From the NCBI RefSeq assembly GCF_012847295.1, contig NZ_JABBDY010000003.1, forward strand, positions 1-64,000: a stretch of 64,000 bases of DNA, given 5' to 3'. The position numbers and the translations under genes are program-made. The stretch's first letter is position 1; the number at the start of each line of letters is the position of its first letter. This DNA comes from Microbacterium sp. MF43 (GTDB taxonomy: Bacteria; Actinomycetota; Actinomycetes; Actinomycetales; Microbacteriaceae). Below, piece by piece: positions 59,741 to 64,000 of this stretch. Below the pieces are notes generated by a model. That model was not told the origin of the DNA and made no database searches. It saw nothing but the letters and a program-made list of their open reading frames with translations.

Positions 59741-61059
59741 TACGCAGCGTCGGTGTAGACGGTCGGGATCGCCGGATCAGACCGGCTGAGCGCGAGTCCC
59801 CGCACGGGCAGCTCCTCTCGCGCCAGCGCATGGTGAGCACGCGCGGCTTCGACGCCGTCGTGGCCCTCGAACGAGGCATCCGGCGCCCCGTCGACCACGA
59901 GCGGAACCTGCAGCGCGCGAGCGTCCGGGTGCGGGGCCGCTGTGGCGACGTCTTCGAAGCCGTCCGACACGACGATGAGCTCGCTCGTGGCGGTGCCGCG
60001 GTCGAGCGTGCGGAATGCGGCCTTGCGGCCGCCCTTCGAGGCTTTGTCGGTGGACGCCTTCGCGACGGCGACCCATCCGCCCCCGGCATCCTGCCGCGCG
60101 ACGAGCTTGTAGACCATTCCGGCCGTCGGGGCGCCGGAGCCGGTGACGACGGAGGTTCCCACGCCGTACGCGTCGACGGGGGATGCCGCGAGCGCCGCGA
60201 TCGCGTACTCGTCGAGGTCGCTCGTCACGGTGATCCTCGTCGACGTCGCGCCGAGCTCGTCCAGCTGGGCGCGCACCTCGGCCGCGACGAGCGGCAGGTC
60301 GCCCGAGTCGATGCGGACGCCGCCGAGCTGCGTCCCCGCGACGCGGATCGCCGTCTCGACGCCGCGCCGCGTGTCGTAGGTGTCGACGAGCAGGGTCGTG
60401 CCCACGCCGAGCGCGTCGACCTGCGACCGGAACGCGTCCTCCTCGGTGTCGTGGAGGAGCGTCCAGGCGTGCGCCGCGGTGCCCATCGTCGGGATGCCCC
60501 AGCGTCGACCGGCCTCGAGGTTGGACGTCGCGTCGAACCCCGCGATGTAGGCGGCGCGCGCGGCGGCGACGGCGGAGGACTCTCCGGCCCGGCGGGATCC
60601 CATCTCGGCCAGGGGCCGGTCGCCGGCCGCGACGCTCATGCGCGCGGCCGCCGTCGCGACGGCGGAGTCGTGGTTGAGGACGCTGAGCGCGAGCGTCTCG
60701 AGCACGACGGCCTCGGCGAACGTCCCCTCCACGGTGAGGAGCGGGGAGCCGGGGAAGTAGAGCTCGCCCTCGCGGTACCCCGTGATCGTGCCGGTGAAGC
60801 GGTAGTTCTCGAGGTAGGCGACGGTGTCGGCATCCACCACCTTCTCGTCGCGGAGGAAGCGCAGCTCGTCGTCGCCGAAGCGGAAGTCCCGCAGAAGGCC
60901 GAGCAGCCGTCCCGTGCCGGCCACGACGCCGAACCGGCGGGCGCCCGGAAGGCGCCGGCCGAAGAGCTCGAACACGCACCGACGGTCGGCGGTGCCGTCC
61001 CGCAGGGCTGCGTCGAGCATCGTGAGCTCGTAGCGGTCGGTGTGAAGTGCCGTGCTCAT
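59740..61059 (-). CDS. pncB: Nicotinate phosphoribosyltransferase
   Basis: This 439-aa enzyme makes nicotinate mononucleotide from nicotinate and PRPP in the NAD salvage pathway. It starts [19 protein letters not shown] and carries [24 protein letters not shown] (the conserved Arg cluster), [18 protein letters not shown] and TSDLDEYAI, all typical of the phosphoribosyltransferase barrel. ATG 61059 follows TAGGCT by seven bases; the ORF extends upstream without family match. It is divergent from murI. Confidence 0.92.
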   Translation of the reverse strand: MSTALHTDRYELTMLDAALRDGTADRRCVFELFGRRLPGARRFGVVAGTGRLLGLLRDFRFGDDELRFLRDEKVVDADTVAYLENYRFTGTITGYREGELYFPGSPLLTVEGTFAEAVVLETLALSVLNHDSAVATAAARMSVAAGDRPLAEMGSRRAGESSAVAAARAAYIAGFDATSNLEAGRRWGIPTMGTAAHAWTLLHDTEEDAFRSQVDALGVGTTLLVDTYDTRRGVETAIRVAGTQLGGVRIDSGDLPLVAAEVRAQLDELGATSTRITVTSDLDEYAIAALAASPVDAYGVGTSVVTGSGAPTAGMVYKLVARQDAGGGWVAVAKASTDKASKGGRKAAFRTLDRGTATSELIVVSDGFEDVATAAPHPDARALQVPLVVDGAPDASFEGHDGVEAARAHHALAREELPVRGLALSRSDPAIPTVYTDAA

Positions 61060-61137
61060 GCGGGTCAGCCTAGTGACGGTCGTGGGCGAAACGCTCCGCG
61101 GCCGAGATGCGAGAGGCCTGGCGTAGGCTGGTCGATT

Positions 61138-61965
61138 GTGAACGACGCGCCCATCGGAATCTTCGACTCCGGTGTCGGCGGACTCACCGTGGCTCGCGCG
61201 GTCTCGGCTCAGCTGCCGCGGGAGTCGATCCTCTACATCGGCGATACGGCGCACTCTCCGTACGGGCCGAAGCCGATCGCCGACGTGCGCCGGTACTCCC
61301 TCGAGATCCTCGACACGCTCGTCGATCAGGGCGTCAAGATGCTCGTGATCGCCTGCAACACGGCGTCGTCGGCGATGCTGCGCGACGCCCGCGAACGCTA
61401 CGACGTGCCGGTCGTCGAGGTGATCGGCCCAGCGGTGCGCACGGCGATGTCGACCACTCGCAACGGTCGTATCGGCGTGATCGGCACGGAGGGGACCATC
61501 TCGTCCGGCGCCTACCAGGACATGCTCGAGGTGAACGAGCGTCTGACGGTGTTCGCGCAGGCGTGCCCCCGGTTCGTCGAATTCGTCGAGGCGGGCGTGA
61601 CCGATTCGCCCGAGGTCCTCGCCGTCGCCGAGGACTATCTCGCGCCGCTGCGCCACTCCGGCGTCGACACGCTCGTCCTCGGCTGCACGCACTACCCGTT
61701 CCTCGAGGGCGCCATCAGCTACGTCATGGGCCCGGAGGTGTCGCTGGTGTCGAGCGACACCGAGACGGCGAAGGACGTCTACCGTCAGCTGGTGTCCCGC
61801 GATCTGCTCGCGGGTCCGGATGCCTCGGCCACCCACGTCTACGAGGCGACCGGCGACTCGGCCGACGACTTCCTGCGCCTGGCCCATCGCCTGATGGGCC
61901 GCGAGGTCACCGACGTGCGCCTGGTGCAGACCGGCGCCATCGACCTTCCCACGCGACAGAGCTGA
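61138..61965 (+). CDS. murI: Glutamate racemase
   Basis: This 275-aa racemase supplies D-glutamate for peptidoglycan. The motifs are [13 protein letters not shown] (Asp/Ser), [10 protein letters not shown], the first catalytic Cys in [10 protein letters not shown] (about 74) and the second in VLGCTHYPF (about 185). GTG 61138 lies eight bases after TAGGCT. It heads a run with rph and rdgB, the order seen around Rv1338-Rv1341 in mycobacteria. Confidence 0.94.
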   Translation: MNDAPIGIFDSGVGGLTVARAVSAQLPRESILYIGDTAHSPYGPKPIADVRRYSLEILDTLVDQGVKMLVIACNTASSAMLRDARERYDVPVVEVIGPAVRTAMSTTRNGRIGVIGTEGTISSGAYQDMLEVNERLTVFAQACPRFVEFVEAGVTDSPEVLAVAEDYLAPLRHSGVDTLVLGCTHYPFLEGAISYVMGPEVSLVSSDTETAKDVYRQLVSRDLLAGPDASATHVYEATGDSADDFLRLAHRLMGREVTDVRLVQTGAIDLPTRQS

Positions 61966-61991
61966 TCTTCCCCGAGAGCTGAGGAGACCCG

Positions 61992-62768
61992 ATGACCCTT
62001 GAACAGGCGCAGGACAGCGCGGAACTCGTGCGCGCCGACGGCCGATCGGCCGACCGGCTGCGTCCCGTCACCATCGAGCGCGGATGGTCGAGTCAGGCCG
62101 AGGGGTCGGCCCTGATCTCGTTCGGCGGCACGAAGGTGCTGTGCACGGCCTCGTTCACCAACGGCGTGCCCCGCTGGCTGACGGGCAAGGGGAAGGGCTG
62201 GGTCACGGCCGAGTACGCGATGCTGCCGCGCGCAACGAACAGCCGCAACGACCGTGAGAGCGTCAAGGGCAAGATCGGCGGCCGCACCCACGAGATCTCC
62301 CGGCTCATCGGCCGCGCGCTGCGCGCCGTGGTCGACACGAAGGCGCTCGGAGAGAACACGATCGTCATCGACTGCGATGTGCTCCAGGCCGACGGCGGCA
62401 CCCGCACCGCCGCGATCACCGGCGCCTACGTCGCGCTCGCGGACGCGATCGAGTGGGGGCGCCGGAAGAAGTTCATCGGGCAGCGCTCGCAGGTGCTCCT
62501 CGATTCGGTCGCCGCGGTGTCGGTCGGCATCGTCGACGGCATCCCCCTCCTGGACCTCGCCTACGTCGAGGATGTGCGCGCCGAGACCGACATGAACGTC
62601 GTGGTGACGGGGCGTGGTCTGTTCGTCGAGGTGCAGGGAACCGCCGAAGGCGCGCCGTTCGACAAGCGCGAACTCGACGCCCTCCTCGACCTCGGTGTCG
62701 CCGGCTGCGCATCCTTGCGCGACCTGCAGGCCGCGGCGCTCGCGCCGGCGGAGGGCTCCGGCTCGTGA
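61992..62768 (+). CDS. rph: Ribonuclease PH
   Basis: This 258-aa phosphorolytic 3'-5' exoribonuclease trims tRNA 3' ends. Characteristic stretches are [45 protein letters not shown], the phosphate-binding Arg region and [22 protein letters not shown] 61992 has GAGGAG seven bases upstream. It overlaps rdgB by GTGA. Confidence 0.95.
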   Translation: MTLEQAQDSAELVRADGRSADRLRPVTIERGWSSQAEGSALISFGGTKVLCTASFTNGVPRWLTGKGKGWVTAEYAMLPRATNSRNDRESVKGKIGGRTHEISRLIGRALRAVVDTKALGENTIVIDCDVLQADGGTRTAAITGAYVALADAIEWGRRKKFIGQRSQVLLDSVAAVSVGIVDGIPLLDLAYVEDVRAETDMNVVVTGRGLFVEVQGTAEGAPFDKRELDALLDLGVAGCASLRDLQAAALAPAEGSGS

Positions 62769-63442
62769 CCGCGTCGCCCGACGAGATGGGCGATGTCGTC
62801 GCCGAAGCCAGGGCGCGCACCATCAGCGACAGCGAAGGGGTGCGCACGATCGTGCTCGCGACGCACAACCCGCACAAGGTGGAGGAGTTCCAGGCGATCG
62901 TCGCCGCGACGCGTCCCGACCTGCAGGTGATGTCGTACGACGGCCCCGAGCCGGTCGAGGACGGCGCGACGTTCGCCGAGAACGCGCTCCTCAAGGCGCG
63001 GGCGGCTGCTGCGCACACCGGGCTGCCGGCACTCGCCGACGACTCGGGCATCTGCGTCGACGTGCTCGGCGGCGCGCCGGGGGTCTTCTCGGCGTACTGG
63101 GCGGGGCACGCGAAGGATGCTGCGGCCAACCTCGCTCTGCTCCTCGATCAGCTCTCCGACATCCGCGACCCGCATCGCACCGCGCAGTTCGTGTCGACGA
63201 TCGCGCTCGTCGTCCCCGGCGCCGCCTCGAGCGAGCAGGTCGTGGAGGGCGTCTGGCCCGGGCGGCTGGCGACGGCACCGTCGGGCGACGGCGGCTTCGG
63301 CTACGACCCGGTGTTCATCCCGGACGGCCAGCCTGAGGGCGCCGAGCGGACGGTCGGAGAGTGGAGCGCGTCCGAGAAGAACGCCTCCTCCCACCGCGCG
63401 CGGGCGTTCGACCAGCTCGCTCCGCTGCTGGCCGACCTCTGA
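62765..63442 (+). CDS. rdgB: dITP/XTP pyrophosphatase (RdgB/HAM1)
   Basis: This 225-aa non-canonical purine NTP pyrophosphatase cleanses dITP/dXTP. The motifs are [12 protein letters not shown] (substrate-binding Asn-Lys), [23 protein letters not shown] (catalytic Asp), [11 protein letters not shown] and [17 protein letters not shown] 62765 overlaps the rph stop and adds about 25 residues before the usual RTIVLATHN start; an internal GTG at 62840 is an alternative start. Confidence 0.92.
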   Translation: MTASPDEMGDVVAEARARTISDSEGVRTIVLATHNPHKVEEFQAIVAATRPDLQVMSYDGPEPVEDGATFAENALLKARAAAAHTGLPALADDSGICVDVLGGAPGVFSAYWAGHAKDAAANLALLLDQLSDIRDPHRTAQFVSTIALVVPGAASSEQVVEGVWPGRLATAPSGDGGFGYDPVFIPDGQPEGAERTVGEWSASEKNASSHRARAFDQLAPLLADL

Positions 63443-63467
63443 CCGCTCCTCCTCCCCATCCCGCGTC

Positions 63468-63482
63468 TGAGAATCACACTCA
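63468..63482. promoter_or_regulatory. Zur-box-like sequence upstream of the CDF gene
   Basis: TGAGAATCACACTCA keeps the TGAnAAT...TCA outline of actinobacterial Zur/Fur-type sites, matching about 11 of 15 positions of the consensus as I recall it. It is centred about 64 bp upstream of the predicted leaderless start of a probable zinc exporter. The match is weak, and no other sites were available for comparison. Confidence 0.3.
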
Positions 63483-63538
63483 TTCCCGACAAGCGGGATC
63501 GCACGCGCCGGGCGTGCACGCGGGCATAGCCTGAGCGC

Positions 63539-64000
63539 ATGCACGATCACGCGCCGGGTGGAGGCCTTCGCGGTGCGAGCAGCAGGCGGCTGCTCGCGGT
63601 CTCGCTGGCGATCACCGCCGGCGTGATGGCCGTGCAGGTCGTCGGCGCGTGGCTGTCCGGATCCCTTGCCCTCCTCGCCGATGCGGTGCACATGCTGGCG
63701 GATGCCGCCGCTCTCGTCATCGCGCTGGTGGCGGCATCCGTCGCCGCACGCCCGCCGAACGATCGCCGCACCTTCGGGTATCAGCGCGCCGAGGTGTTCG
63801 GTGCGCTCGTCAACGGGCTCGTGCTGCTGGTGCTGGCCGCGTGGATCGGGATCGAGGGCGTGCTCCGCCTGGTCGATCCGGGCGAGACCGAGGTCGCGGG
63901 CGCACTGATGCTCGCGGTCGCTCTCGTCGGTCTCGTCGCGAACGGGGTGGCGATGTGGCTGCTGAGTGCGGCACAGCGCCGCAGCATCAACGTGCGCGGG
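63539..64000 (+). CDS. Cation diffusion facilitator (zinc/cadmium exporter), 3'-truncated by window end
   Basis: The first 154 codons of a CDF transporter are present and the frame is open to the window edge. It has a His-containing N terminus (MHDHAPGG), helix 1 (LLAVSLAITAGVMAVQVVG), the metal-site helix 2 SLALLADAVHMLADAAALV (the HxxxD pair of zinc-specific CDFs) and GYQRAEVFGALVNGLVLLVL, with at least four helices before the cut. It would export Zn2+ or similar ions in exchange for protons. The ATG follows TAGCCT by six bases. Confidence 0.87.
   Translation, partial: MHDHAPGGGLRGASSRRLLAVSLAITAGVMAVQVVGAWLSGSLALLADAVHMLADAAALVIALVAASVAARPPNDRRTFGYQRAEVFGALVNGLVLLVLAAWIGIEGVLRLVDPGETEVAGALMLAVALVGLVANGVAMWLLSAAQRRSINVRG

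Noticed and set aside
1-64000. Mobile element or genomic island boundaries
   Set aside because: No integrase, transposase, att-like repeat at the tRNA gene or shift in base composition was seen. The tRNA-fMet 3' end is followed directly by a terminator and marR.

Overview
The window looks like ordinary chromosome from a high-GC actinobacterium, most likely of the family Microbacteriaceae (Microbacterium or a close relative). This is inferred from base composition, dense packing with 1-4 bp overlaps, actinobacterial marker families (DUF3117, DUF3107, DUF3039, UPF0182, Zincin_2 metalloprotease, AdnAB in place of RecBCD) and a C50-carotenoid operon. I saw no integrase, transposase, phage gene or CRISPR array. 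No gap between genes exceeds about 230 bp.

Layout. 1-13.9 kb: dapE, a PIG-V-like membrane protein, DUF3117, an O-methyltransferase, tatB, an operon of PRC/MgtE_N/CBS protein - DUF1003 - Mrp ATPase, a YflT-type stress protein, an alpha/beta hydrolase, gamma-glutamyltransferase, aminopeptidase P, an EEP-family membrane protein, a PHP phosphoesterase and a SHOCT membrane protein. 14-34.2 kb: a block whose order resembles Mycobacterium tuberculosis Rv3211-Rv3193c: DEAD-box helicase, ferritin-like protein, small membrane protein, DUF3107, adnA-adnB, a kinase-fold protein lacking catalytic residues, nudC, uvrD2, an E1/TOMM-like protein overlapping uvrD2 tail to tail, a zinc metalloprotease, a PDZ-Lon protease and UPF0182. 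34.2-40.5 kb: a seven-gene operon idi-crtE-crtB-crtI-crtYe-crtYf-crtEb for a C50 carotenoid, a divergent MarR regulator (CrtR-like) with an operator-like palindrome, and the initiator tRNA gene. 40.6-51.7 kb: DUF6328, a nitrilase-family amidohydrolase, a class I aminotransferase, an HtrA protease, a wall-polymer cluster (three CDP-glycerol-transferase-like proteins and a GT2), maltokinase and a small acidic protein. 51.7-55.7 kb: the most accessory-looking part, with a signal-less subtilase, an alpha/beta hydrolase and an EcsC-family protein. 55.8-64 kb: a LicC-like nucleotidyltransferase, an ABC exporter pair, DUF3039, pncB, the murI-rph-rdgB run, and a cation-diffusion-facilitator gene cut by the window end.

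The strongest genome-scale signal is translational. I count 26 genes in which an A-N-N-N-T-type -10 hexamer (mostly TAnnnT) ends 6-8 nt before the ATG/GTG, which predicts leaderless mRNAs. Some of these lie back-to-back in 40-bp divergent regions, and one sits in the loop of a perfect 22-bp inverted repeat that also acts as the upstream gene's terminator. No unmistakable new system was found. The best candidates are the subtilase/hydrolase pair and the kinase-fold protein with degraded catalytic motifs.
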